Notes under the pieces: generated by a model
What the model was told of the DNA's origin: nothing
Database searches by the model: none
Seen by the model: the letters and a program-made list of their open reading frames with translations, nothing else
Part shown: piece by piece, positions 1 to 5,183 of the stretch
Position numbering within the stretch: the first letter of the stretch is position 1
Layout of the letters: each line of letters opens with the position of its first letter
Made by a program: the position numbers and the translations under genes
Source of the DNA: an uncultured bacterium
GTDB lineage: Bacteria > Verrucomicrobiota > Kiritimatiellia > RFP12 > UBA1067
Assembly (NCBI GenBank): GCA_902779075.1
Contig: CACZAK010000283.1
Location: forward strand, 1 to 5,183
DNA length: 5,183 bases
Direction of reading: 5' to 3'

Positions 1-157
1 CGCGGGGCGCGGGCACCACACAAACTTCCATTTGTGTTCCGCCTCCCTTCCGACGGCTCCCGGGGGAGCCATCCAAGTTCGGCGTTCTTCAGCACCGTCG
101 CTTCTCAAAGACCAACTCGCGTCCACCGGGCTGCGCCCTGGTGGGTGGCGAACGAGG
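1..157. ncRNA. Possible structured RNA block, identity and strand unresolved
   Basis: This block is GC-rich, has no credible protein gene, and contains several hairpins. One has 7-bp arms at 18-24 and 31-37. One is a GGCTCC-type stem at 55-61/64-70. CGAC at 51-54 can pair with GTCG at 97-100 and enclose that second stem. A 9-bp stem with one bulge joins 123-131 to 135-144. A possible minus-strand promoter (162-190) with AT-rich DNA upstream of it would begin a minus-strand RNA near position 155. A possible plus-strand terminator (174-201) instead suggests a plus-strand transcript ending here. I favour the minus strand slightly. I cannot match the block to 6S RNA, SRP RNA, tmRNA, RNase P RNA or a riboswitch. 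It could also simply be GC-rich spacer. Any RNA on the minus strand would continue past the left edge. Confidence 0.3.
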
Positions 158-161
158 GAAT

Positions 162-190
162 AGTTTATCAAATCCCCCGACGCCGCGCAA
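162..190 (-). promoter_or_regulatory. Candidate sigma70-type promoter reading left
   Basis: On the minus strand TTGCGC (185-190) is followed after exactly 17 bases by TAAACT (162-167), a 4/6 match to the -10 consensus. The DNA just upstream of the -35 (196-222) is made of A and T runs, as in UP elements of strong stable-RNA promoters. The predicted start is near 155, at the edge of the hairpin-rich block. The -35 box overlaps the loop of the hairpin at 174-195, so the two readings of this stretch compete. Confidence 0.35.
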
Positions 191-201
191 GGGGGTTTTT
201 T
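174..201 (+). terminator. Candidate rho-independent terminator, plus strand
   Basis: CCCCC (174-178) can pair with GGGGG (191-195) across a 12-base loop, directly followed by six T (196-201). This would end a plus-strand transcript entering from the left, either the hairpin-rich block or a gene outside the window. The stem is only five pairs, although all are G-C, so termination is plausible rather than certain. Read from the minus strand, the hairpin is followed by ATTTGAT, a much poorer U tract. Confidence 0.4.
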
Positions 202-244
202 AAAAAAGTGAAAAAAGTTTTTAGGGTGCAAAAATCCCGAAAAA
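202..244 (-). terminator. Weak candidate terminator downstream of rlmN
   Basis: Just past the rlmN stop codon the minus strand can form a hairpin: five A-U pairs (218-222 with 240-244), one mismatch, and three G-C pairs (224-226 with 236-238) around a 9-base loop. It is followed by two runs of six T (211-216 and 202-207 read on the minus strand). The U tracts are good but the stem is weak. Its position three bases after the stop is the main support. Confidence 0.35.
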
Positions 245-246
245 GA

Positions 247-1323
247 CTACTTTTTTTCAACATGTAGACGCAGCTGGCCACACGCTGCAGCCACATCCTT
301 ACCCCGACTGCGGCGCAACATGGTCTGAATGTGGCCTTTCATGAGCACGTCGAGGAACGCGAGCTGCGTTGTTTCGTCCGGCGTTTCAAGGTCGGGACGG
401 TGGTCGACGGGCGAGAGCGGGATGAGGTTGACCTTGCACGAGGGCAGACGCCGTAGACGCCGCACGAGCTCCTCCGCGCACGCGCGCGAATCGTTCAAGC
501 CCTTCACAAGCGTGTACTCAAAGGTGATCACCCGACCCGTCTCGCGCGTATACGCCGCGCAGGCCGCGAGCAGCTCGTCGATCGGCCACCGCTTGTTGAC
601 GGGCATCAGCTGCGAGCGGAGTTCGTCATTCGGCGCGTGGAGCGACACGGAGAGCTCGAACTGGTAGCCCTCCGCCGCGAGCTTCACGAAACCCGGCACG
701 ATGCCGCACGTGGAGAGCGTGATGTGGCGCGCGCCGAGGTTCGGGCCCTTCCCCACGTTGAGGAGCTTCAGCGCGCGCAACGTCGCGTCGTAGTTCGCGA
801 ATGGCTCGCCCATGCCCATCACCACGAGGTTCGTGAGGCAGAGGCCGGAACCCTGCCGCTTGTTCTCCGGCGAGGCGAAGAGATGCTGCGCCGTCATCAC
901 CTGCGCCACGATTTCGTCCGCCTCCAGCGACCGTACGAGCCCCTTGCTGCCGCTCGCGCAGAACGCACATCCCATCGCGCACCCCACCTGCGTGGAGACA
1001 CATTGCGTGAAGCGTCCCTTCGCGGGAATCACCACGGTCTCCACCGAGTTGCCATCGGAGAGCCCCAGCAGCAACTTGGTGGTTCCATCCTCGGCGCGGT
1101 CCTGTGCGAGCACCTCGGGGACGCGCAGGGGGAACTCCGTCTTCAGCGTCTCGCGGAAGTCCTTGGGGAGCGTGGTCGCGGCGTCCCAGTCCATGATCCA
1201 GTCGCGGTAGAGGCTGTGCAGGATCTGTTCCGCGCGGAACGCGCGCAGCCCGCGCGCCGTGAGGAGCGGTTTCCACTCCTCCGGCAGCACGGACCACGCC
1301 GGTCTGGAGACAGCTTCGCTCAC
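247..1323 (-). CDS. rlmN: RlmN, dual-specificity 23S rRNA A2503 / tRNA A37 C2-methyltransferase
   Basis: This cytoplasmic radical-SAM enzyme methylates C2 of adenosine 2503 in 23S rRNA. The family also modifies A37 of some tRNAs. The 358-residue product is close to full family length. The iron-sulfur motif CxxxCxxC is C115/C119/C122. GMGEP (170-174) is the usual SAM-binding stretch. The two mechanistic cysteines appear as C108, in QCVSTQVGC seven residues before the cluster motif, and C348, in AACGQL near the C-terminus. The N-terminal segment (about 1-95) fits the RNA-binding accessory domain. The start is GTG at 1321-1323, overlapping the GH2 stop codon as GTGA. No well-spaced Shine-Dalgarno precedes it, so translation probably depends on coupling to the upstream gene. 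All key residues are present and the gene looks intact. Identification is very secure; Cfr-type activity is less likely given the housekeeping context. Confidence 0.97.
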   Translation of the reverse strand: MSEAVSRPAWSVLPEEWKPLLTARGLRAFRAEQILHSLYRDWIMDWDAATTLPKDFRETLKTEFPLRVPEVLAQDRAEDGTTKLLLGLSDGNSVETVVIPAKGRFTQCVSTQVGCAMGCAFCASGSKGLVRSLEADEIVAQVMTAQHLFASPENKRQGSGLCLTNLVVMGMGEPFANYDATLRALKLLNVGKGPNLGARHITLSTCGIVPGFVKLAAEGYQFELSVSLHAPNDELRSQLMPVNKRWPIDELLAACAAYTRETGRVITFEYTLVKGLNDSRACAEELVRRLRRLPSCKVNLIPLSPVDHRPDLETPDETTQLAFLDVLMKGHIQTMLRRSRGKDVAAACGQLRLHVEKK

Positions 1324-3278
1324 TTTCCGTTGGCGCGGGCACGGACGCGGTCGTGCGCCGCCTTCAGCACGGACGGATTGTACTTGAGGGCCTTGCGGTC
1401 GTACGTGAGCAGACCGTTGATCTCGATCTCGACGTCCGTCGTCTGCGTGTAGATGGAGCCGGCCAGACCCTGCTCCGCGAAATCGCCGAGCTTCTCGATG
1501 AGACCGAGATAGGTCTTCTCCAGCCCTTCGCGGGTCTTGGTGTCCTCAATGCCGCCGTAGCCCCAGCTGCCGGTCTTCTCGCCCAGCACCTTGCCCTGCG
1601 CGAACTCGCGCCAGATGTGGCCGTTGACGGGGTGGCCAAGACCGCCGAACTCGCCGAGGAAGCTCACGCGGCGCGCGTTCACGGGCGGCATCGCGGGACC
1701 GCGGTACGCATGGTAGTCGACAATGTCGGCCGCCTCGCACTTGTCAGAGGGAAGGTGCTGCGTGGTGGTACGGCCCTTCTTGTCGCGCTGGAACGTGGAG
1801 CCACCCTCGAAGTCGCACCAGCCGGACGGACCGTCCACGAGGCGCGTGGGGTCATACTTCTTCACGAAGTCGAGCGTCGTGTGCGTGAGAACCGGATCGT
1901 GCTGGCTCCAGCCCTCGTTGTAGGGCACCCAGATGACGATCGACGGAACCTTGCGGAGAAGGTCCACGAGGCCCTTCAGCTCGCGGCGGTAGAGATCGTA
2001 GCCCTTCGTGACCTCCCAGTGGAACGGATCGTGCGCGCTGTGGGTTGTGCTGGGCATGTCCTGGAGGAGCAGGAGGCCCATCTTGTCGCAGAGCGCGTAG
2101 TAGCGCAGAGGCTCAACCTTGATGTGCTTGCGCATCGCGTTGAAGCCGCAGTCCTTGAGCGTCTGGATGTCGAACGCCATCGCCTCCTCCGAGGGCGGCG
2201 TGAGGAGGCCATCCGGCCACCAACCCTGGTCGAGCGTGCCCATCACGTAGTACGGCTTGTTGTTGAGGAAGAAGCGGAAGACACCCTTGGAGTCTATGCG
2301 CTTCTCGAACTTGCGCATGCCGAAGTAGCCCTTGATCTCGTCCTTGCCGAACTTCGCGGTGAAGTCGTATAGGTTCGGGGTTTCCGGCGACCACAACTTG
2401 AAATCCTTCGGCATCTTGATCGTGCAAGGCTCGCCAGGTTTGAACGTTGCCTTGAATGTTGCCAATGTGGAAATGTTGCCAGTGCCAATGTTGCCATTTT
2501 CCAATTGGGAATTGGTTTTGGGAACTGGCAACACTTCCACACCTCCACACTCAGTATCGCCATATTTAAGGCCATCGACCTTGAACGTGAGCGTCACTTC
2601 TCCCTTGTCGATGTCGGGGACGACATCGTAGTCGGCGATGTGCTTTTCGGGGACGGTCTCCATCCACACGGTCTGCCAGATGCCGCTCATGCGCGTGTAG
2701 AAGCAGGCATAAGTCTTGAACGACTGCTTGCCGCGGCTGTTGATGTGTGCCTCGGTCGGGTCCCACACGAGCACGGTGAGCGTGTTCTCGCCCTTCTTCG
2801 CGTAAGGCGTAAGGTCGACCGTGAACGGGAGCTGTCCGCCCTCGTGCGGCGTGCAGCCCACCTCGTCATGGCCGAGGTACACGATCGCGCGGAAGTCGAC
2901 CGCGCCGAAATGGAGGAGAATCTTCTCGCCCGGTTTCGGGTCGAGGTTGACCTTGCGCGTGTACCAGAGGTACTGGTGCGGCGCGAGCAGCTTGCCGTTG
3001 CAACCGGAGAGCGGGGCTTCAAGCGCGAATGGCACGAGGATCTTGCCGTCCCATTTTTCGGGGCGGGCATCCGTCTTGCCGATATCGGTGATCGCGTAGT
3101 CCCACTGTCCGTTTAGGTTGGTCCAGTTCGAGCGGACCATCTGCGGACGCGGATAGCCGCGCCAAGCGTTCTCGGGCGTCACTTTCTCGCCCCAGGGTGT
3201 AAGCATGAGAGTGGATGACGTTTGCGCGAACGCACCGGCGGCCAAGCCGCACGCGGCGGCGATTAGAATCTTTTTCAT
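1320..3278 (-). CDS. Exported glycoside hydrolase family 2 (beta-galactosidase-like) enzyme
   Basis: This is a retaining exo-acting beta-glycosidase, probably secreted or periplasmic, with unknown substrate (galactoside, glucuronide or mannoside are all possible in GH2). The 652-residue product begins MKKILIAAACGLAAGAFA, a typical Sec signal peptide with likely cleavage after AFA near residue 18. Domains in order are a jelly-roll sugar-binding domain (about 38-205, with NGQWDY and DFRAIVYL), an immunoglobulin-like beta-sandwich (about 210-325) and a TIM barrel (about 330-645). The acid/base is probably E455 in PYNEGW and the nucleophile E543 in LGEFGG. No extra C-terminal domain follows, so it is a compact GH2. 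A run of DNA repeats adds an odd low-complexity segment at about 243-279 in the beta-sandwich without breaking the frame. The ATG is supported by AAGGAG (3284-3289) five bases upstream. The stop overlaps the rlmN start, so the two are probably co-transcribed. Confidence 0.93.
   Translation of the reverse strand: MKKILIAAACGLAAGAFAQTSSTLMLTPWGEKVTPENAWRGYPRPQMVRSNWTNLNGQWDYAITDIGKTDARPEKWDGKILVPFALEAPLSGCNGKLLAPHQYLWYTRKVNLDPKPGEKILLHFGAVDFRAIVYLGHDEVGCTPHEGGQLPFTVDLTPYAKKGENTLTVLVWDPTEAHINSRGKQSFKTYACFYTRMSGIWQTVWMETVPEKHIADYDVVPDIDKGEVTLTFKVDGLKYGDTECGGVEVLPVPKTNSQLENGNIGTGNISTLATFKATFKPGEPCTIKMPKDFKLWSPETPNLYDFTAKFGKDEIKGYFGMRKFEKRIDSKGVFRFFLNNKPYYVMGTLDQGWWPDGLLTPPSEEAMAFDIQTLKDCGFNAMRKHIKVEPLRYYALCDKMGLLLLQDMPSTTHSAHDPFHWEVTKGYDLYRRELKGLVDLLRKVPSIVIWVPYNEGWSQHDPVLTHTTLDFVKKYDPTRLVDGPSGWCDFEGGSTFQRDKKGRTTTQHLPSDKCEAADIVDYHAYRGPAMPPVNARRVSFLGEFGGLGHPVNGHIWREFAQGKVLGEKTGSWGYGGIEDTKTREGLEKTYLGLIEKLGDFAEQGLAGSIYTQTTDVEIEINGLLTYDRKALKYNPSVLKAAHDRVRARANGK
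2443..2550. repeat. Cluster of short direct and inverted repeats inside the GH2 gene
   Basis: The 10-mer AATGTTGCCA (plus strand) occurs exactly at 2455-2464, 2472-2481 and 2487-2496, with a degenerate copy at 2443-2452 (AACGTTGCCT). An inverted copy is present: TGTTGCCAGT (2474-2483) is the exact reverse complement of ACTGGCAACA (2524-2533). A small stem, CCAATT/AATTGG around three G, lies between them at 2501-2515. Next to it is an 8-mer tandem (TTCCACAC/CTCCACAC, 2535-2550). The composition differs sharply from the surrounding GC-rich coding sequence. In the GH2 frame it encodes residues of about 243-279, including ENGNIGTGNIS. It looks like an inserted repetitive element tolerated in a surface loop. 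The outer boundaries are estimates. Confidence 0.75.
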
Positions 3279-3305
3279 AAGGTCTCCTTATTTGATGGGG
3301 CTTCT

Positions 3306-3334
3306 ATTGTACCATAATTTGGCGCGGGACGGCA
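3306..3334 (-). promoter_or_regulatory. Candidate promoter of the GH2-rlmN pair
   Basis: On the minus strand TACAAT (3306-3311) matches the -10 consensus at five of six positions and lies 28 bases upstream of the GH2 start codon. With a 17-base spacer the -35 position holds TGCCGT (3329-3334), a weak match, so an activator may be involved. No convincing terminator separates it from the ATPase gene ending at 3362, so readthrough from upstream is also possible. The 83-bp gap is otherwise featureless apart from a tandem 9-mer at 3352-3369 that gives a second in-frame TGA after the ATPase stop. Confidence 0.45.
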
Positions 3335-3361
3335 GGACCGCTCTCGAATAATTCAAAGGGT

Positions 3362-4798
3362 TCAAAGGCCGAGAAGGCGTCGCGCGGGAACCACGGAGTC
3401 GATATAGCCGTCCGCCTCGACGGAAGGCGCCAACTCTCCGTCGTACACAAGGGCCGTGCGAAGCGAGACGCCGGATCTTTTCACGAGCCGGTCGCATTTC
3501 GTGGAAATCTCCCCGACGATCTCCCGGCCGATTTCGCGCTTGCGCTTGATTTCCACGACGCAGATCGACATCTTCGTCTGCAAAAGGAGATCTATCTGGA
3601 CGCCCTTGCGTCCGCTCTTCACCGCAGCCGCACGCCCGAACGGCGCTGCGGACAAAATCAGCGCCTTGTCCATGTGCAAGGGTTCGAGGAGTTCCCTGTA
3701 GTTGTTCACCACGAGGTTTTCAAATGCAAGTCCCATGATGGCGTTCCATTCGTCAAACTGCGCCAGCGAATGAAACGCATACGAACCTTCGTCAATGATG
3801 CGCGCCGCCGGACGGATGCACTTGAGATAGAACCGGGAATAGTTGTCCCTCAGCCGATAGTGCCTGTCCTTCATCTCTTCGCCCGTCTCCGGGTTGATTC
3901 CGGCGTCCGTAGAGACGAATCCCGCCTCCACGAGCTGATTGAGTGCGAGGGTGATGTTCCCGCTGCGTTCGACGCCAAGCTTCCGCGCAATTTCAGGAGT
4001 TCCGAGCGGACCGTCCGCCAGACACTCCAAGACTTCCGACGCGAAGCGCGGGCGCCGCGTGACGACATCGGCGAACATTTCGTCAAAGTCCACCCTGAGA
4101 ACGCCGTTGGGGCGGAATGCGAGGTTTCGGATGTTCTCGGCCGCGCTGAGCGCGGGGTTGATCTCCTCAAGATAACGCGGTACGCCGCCGGTGACCGACA
4201 GAACATCGAGTATGTCCTGCGTCGACACGCGTTCTGCGGCAGGCCCCCAAAATTTCACGCACTCACGCAACGGCAACTCGCGAACCACGATGTCAAGCGA
4301 CCGCCTCCCCATGTATGCGCCATTGTCCACGATGTTGTCCTTGATCCAACTTGAGACACTGCCGCATACGACAAGTACAAGACGGTCGTGCTTTTTCAGC
4401 TGATTGTCCCAGACGATCTTGAGGTCATCGGCAAAGTCGTCTGCATAGTAGGCAAGCCATGAAACCTCGTCGAGAAGGATGACCGTCTTCTCTCCGTCAC
4501 GGACGACCGAATCAAGGCGCCTGAACGCGTCACGCCAGTCCAAAGGGGCACCCCGCTCCGTATCGCACTGGTCTGCCAGCTGACGGGCGAACTCCTGGAG
4601 TTGCGATTCGTTCGACATCCCCGATCGGGGCCTTTTACCTTCAATTTTGATGAAACGACTGTCGGTCTGCTCGGCAAAACGCTCAATCACGGTACTCTTG
4701 CCTATCCGACGCCGCCCACGACATGTGACAAGCGATGACACACGCTTGCCCCAAAGGGCAGTAAGCTGACTCAAGACATCTTCTCGACCAAAAAACAT
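3362..4798 (-). CDS. AAA-type ATPase with C-terminal DUF234 (PD-(D/E)XK-like) domain
   Basis: This belongs to the COG1672-like family of ATP-binding proteins, whose biological role is largely unknown. The 478-residue product starts MFFGRE, as many members do. Walker A is GRRRIGKS (28-35). Walker B is VILLDE, with D110 and E111. A sensor-1-like strand LVLVVCGSVSSW covers 140-151, and GRRSLDIVVRELPL follows at 164-177. A winged-helix-like segment at about 250-298 (TPEIARKLGV, NQLVEAGFV) could bind DNA. The C-terminal part fits DUF234: FE at 359-360, D403 in QIDLLLQ, and E416-I-K418, which together resemble a PD-(D/E)XK nuclease core. No key residue seems missing, so it is probably a functional full-length protein. 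Start choice is supported by AGGAG (4806-4810) seven bases upstream. It is a single gene with its own promoter and an unusual palindrome array upstream, which suggests autoregulation or a mobile/defence role. Nuclease activity is not proven by sequence. Confidence 0.9.
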   Translation of the reverse strand: MFFGREDVLSQLTALWGKRVSSLVTCRGRRRIGKSTVIERFAEQTDSRFIKIEGKRPRSGMSNESQLQEFARQLADQCDTERGAPLDWRDAFRRLDSVVRDGEKTVILLDEVSWLAYYADDFADDLKIVWDNQLKKHDRLVLVVCGSVSSWIKDNIVDNGAYMGRRSLDIVVRELPLRECVKFWGPAAERVSTQDILDVLSVTGGVPRYLEEINPALSAAENIRNLAFRPNGVLRVDFDEMFADVVTRRPRFASEVLECLADGPLGTPEIARKLGVERSGNITLALNQLVEAGFVSTDAGINPETGEEMKDRHYRLRDNYSRFYLKCIRPAARIIDEGSYAFHSLAQFDEWNAIMGLAFENLVVNNYRELLEPLHMDKALILSAAPFGRAAAVKSGRKGVQIDLLLQTKMSICVVEIKRKREIGREIVGEISTKCDRLVKRSGVSLRTALVYDGELAPSVEADGYIDSVVPARRLLGL

Positions 4799-4830
4799 AT
4801 TAAAACTCCTATTTCGCCGAAAGCAGGATG

Positions 4831-4860
4831 ATTATACCAAAATCAGCCGTACCAAGTCTA
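4831..4860 (-). promoter_or_regulatory. Promoter of the DUF234 ATPase gene
   Basis: The minus strand has a perfect TATAAT (4831-4836) preceded by TGG, giving an extended -10. TAGACT (4855-4860), a 4/6 match to TTGACA, sits 18 bases upstream. Transcription would begin near 4824, leaving a leader of about 25 bases that contains the AGGAG ribosome site. The spacer overlaps a degenerate copy of the upstream palindrome (4836-4849), and the first full inverted repeat starts two bases beyond the -35. Repression or activation through those repeats is therefore plausible. Confidence 0.65.
4836..4849. repeat. Degenerate partial copy of the palindrome half-unit
   Basis: ACCAAAATCAGCCG here matches ACCAAAATCGGCTG at 4871-4884 in 12 of 14 positions, at an offset of 35 bases. 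It overlaps the end of the ATPase -10 box and its spacer, so any protein bound to it would compete with RNA polymerase. Confidence 0.6.
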
Positions 4861-4862
4861 TG

Positions 4863-4906
4863 AAAATGTCACCAAAATCGGCTGACTTGACTTTTGGTGA
4901 CATTTT
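4863..4906. repeat. Inverted repeat 1, 15-bp perfect arms
   Basis: AAAATGTCACCAAAA (4863-4877) is the exact reverse complement of TTTTGGTGACATTTT (4892-4906), with a 14-base centre. It lies just upstream of the ATPase -35 box, in the divergent intergenic region. An operator for a dimeric or multimeric regulator is the simplest reading. It could fold as a terminator-like stem, but no gene ends here. Confidence 0.9.
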
Positions 4907-4922
4907 TCTCACGTCCTTTCAA

Positions 4923-4958
4923 TGTCACCAGAATAGGAGAAAACGAATTCTGGTGACA
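4923..4958. repeat. Inverted repeat 2, 12-bp perfect arms
   Basis: TGTCACCAGAAT (4923-4934) is the exact reverse complement of ATTCTGGTGACA (4947-4958), around a 12-base centre. It shares the TGTCACCA core with inverted repeat 1, but its inner arm sequence and its centre differ. The cores of the two repeats are in register at 28-base steps (4867, 4895, 4923, 4951). It ends 29 bases before the -35 box of the yqeY-like gene. Confidence 0.9.
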
Positions 4959-4987
4959 ACAACAGGACATAAAAACCCTTCCCCCAG

Positions 4988-5016
4988 TTGCCTCGGCGGC
5001 GAAACCGTGCTATACT
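4988..5016 (+). promoter_or_regulatory. Promoter of the yqeY-like gene
   Basis: TTGCCT (4988-4993) and TATACT (5011-5016) are separated by exactly 17 bases, and TGC directly before the -10 gives an extended -10. Transcription would start near 5023, with a short leader carrying the purine-rich AAGGAAGG ribosome site (5031-5038) eight bases before the ATG. This is the best canonical promoter in the window, fitting a constitutively expressed housekeeping gene. Confidence 0.75.
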
Positions 5017-5046
5017 TTCTGCGTCAGGACAAGGAAGGAAAAAGAA

Positions 5047-5183
5047 ATGGCAAGTGCACTCTACGACAAGCTCATGGCCGACATGAAGGACGCCATGAAG
5101 GCCCACAACATGCAGACCGTCAACGCGGTCCGCGGCGTAATCGCAAAGGTCAAGGACCTCACGGTCAACGCCGGCAAGGAGAT
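5047..5183 (+). CDS. yqeY: GatB/YqeY-domain protein, 5' part only
   Basis: The 45 complete codons visible begin MASALYDKLMADMKDAMKAH and continue with a helical stretch containing VRGVIAKVKDL and then NAGKE. This is the pattern at the N-terminus of YqeY proteins: a basic amphipathic helix with DMKxAMKA, a second helix beginning near VR, then GKE before the 'LTDEE' region that would follow outside the window. YqeY is a small cytoplasmic protein of about 150 residues related to the tail domain of the amidotransferase subunit GatB and of some glutaminyl-tRNA synthetases. It is thought to bind tRNA, but its exact role is unclear. The start is supported by a close AAGGAAGG ribosome site and an extended -10 promoter. 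It is transcribed away from the ATPase gene. The gene is cut by the window edge, so its integrity cannot be judged. Confidence 0.85.
   Translation, partial: MASALYDKLMADMKDAMKAHNMQTVNAVRGVIAKVKDLTVNAGKE

Noticed and set aside
34..267. Plus-strand open frame of 77 codons at the left edge
   Set aside because: It has no ribosome site, runs through the hairpin block, the candidate terminator and the AT-rich gap into the 3' end of rlmN, and its product resembles no protein I know.
637..1452. Long plus-strand open frame opposite rlmN
   Set aside because: This is a mirror frame of GC-rich minus-strand codons. The product is rich in Arg, His and Glu with no domain, while the other strand encodes an intact RlmN.
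1353..2372. 339-codon plus-strand open frame opposite the GH2 gene
   Set aside because: The antisense frame is open because of GC-rich codon bias. Its Val/Glu/Arg-rich product has no recognisable motif and it has no ribosome site.
2505..3116. Plus-strand open frame starting in the repeat cluster
   Set aside because: It is a shadow of the GH2 gene, whose domains and catalytic residues are continuous across this region.
3240..3278. GH2 N-terminus as a lipoprotein signal (C10)
   Set aside because: The residues before C10 are AAA rather than a lipobox, and a cysteine at position 10 leaves too short a hydrophobic segment. Cleavage after AFA near residue 18 fits better.
3674..4354. 226-codon plus-strand open frame opposite the ATPase gene
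   Set aside because: It is a mirror frame with Arg/Val-rich composition and no promoter or ribosome site. The minus strand carries complete Walker motifs.
4863..4907. Inverted repeat 1 as a rho-independent terminator
   Set aside because: The stem is followed by T runs, but it sits between two divergent promoters with no gene ending there, and its register with inverted repeat 2 fits binding sites better.
4863..4958. CRISPR-like reading of the 28-bp periodicity
   Set aside because: Only 8-bp cores recur, in alternating orientation. There is no full-length direct repeat with unique spacers and no cas gene nearby.
4909..5106. 65-codon minus-strand open frame overlapping the palindromes and the yqeY start
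   Set aside because: It overlaps the well-supported yqeY start and its promoter on the other strand, and it has no recognisable product.

Overview
The window looks like a stretch of bacterial chromosome with a GC-rich coding background. Four protein genes are supported: rlmN, an exported family 2 glycoside hydrolase and a DUF234-type ATPase on the minus strand, and the 5' end of a YqeY-like gene on the plus strand. Secreted GH2 enzymes, GC-rich codons and GC-poor intergenic gaps would suit a polysaccharide-degrading gut or rumen bacterium. The short 'TGGCAACATT'-type repeats inside the GH2 gene remind me of Verrucomicrobiota/Kiritimatiellae or Lentisphaerae genomes. That placement is a low-confidence inference, because no rRNA or other strong taxonomic marker is present.

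Layout. Positions 1 to about 157 form a hairpin-rich, GC-rich block with no convincing protein gene. It may be part of an unidentified structured RNA. An AT-rich gap follows, holding possible terminators and a possible promoter. rlmN (247-1323, minus) overlaps the GH2 gene (1320-3278, minus) by four bases (GTGA), so the two probably share one mRNA started from a promoter near 3306-3334. The ATPase gene (3362-4798, minus) lies upstream and has its own RBS and a perfect TATAAT -10 box. A 248-bp intergenic region separates it from the divergent yqeY-like gene, which starts at 5047 and leaves the window.

The most striking structure is in that divergent intergenic region. An 8-bp half-site, TGTCACCA, occurs four times in alternating orientation at an exact 28-bp spacing, forming two large inverted repeats next to the ATPase promoter. 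A degenerate partial copy lies over the promoter spacer. A simple model is an operator array through which the ATPase, which carries a winged-helix-like segment, or another regulator controls the divergent promoters. A recognition site of a mobile element is the alternative.

A second unusual structure is a stretch of about 108 bp of short direct and inverted repeats carried in frame inside the GH2 gene. It falls in the predicted beta-sandwich domain, and the two catalytic glutamates are left intact. rlmN and yqeY are housekeeping genes. The GH2 and ATPase genes look like accessory cargo between them.
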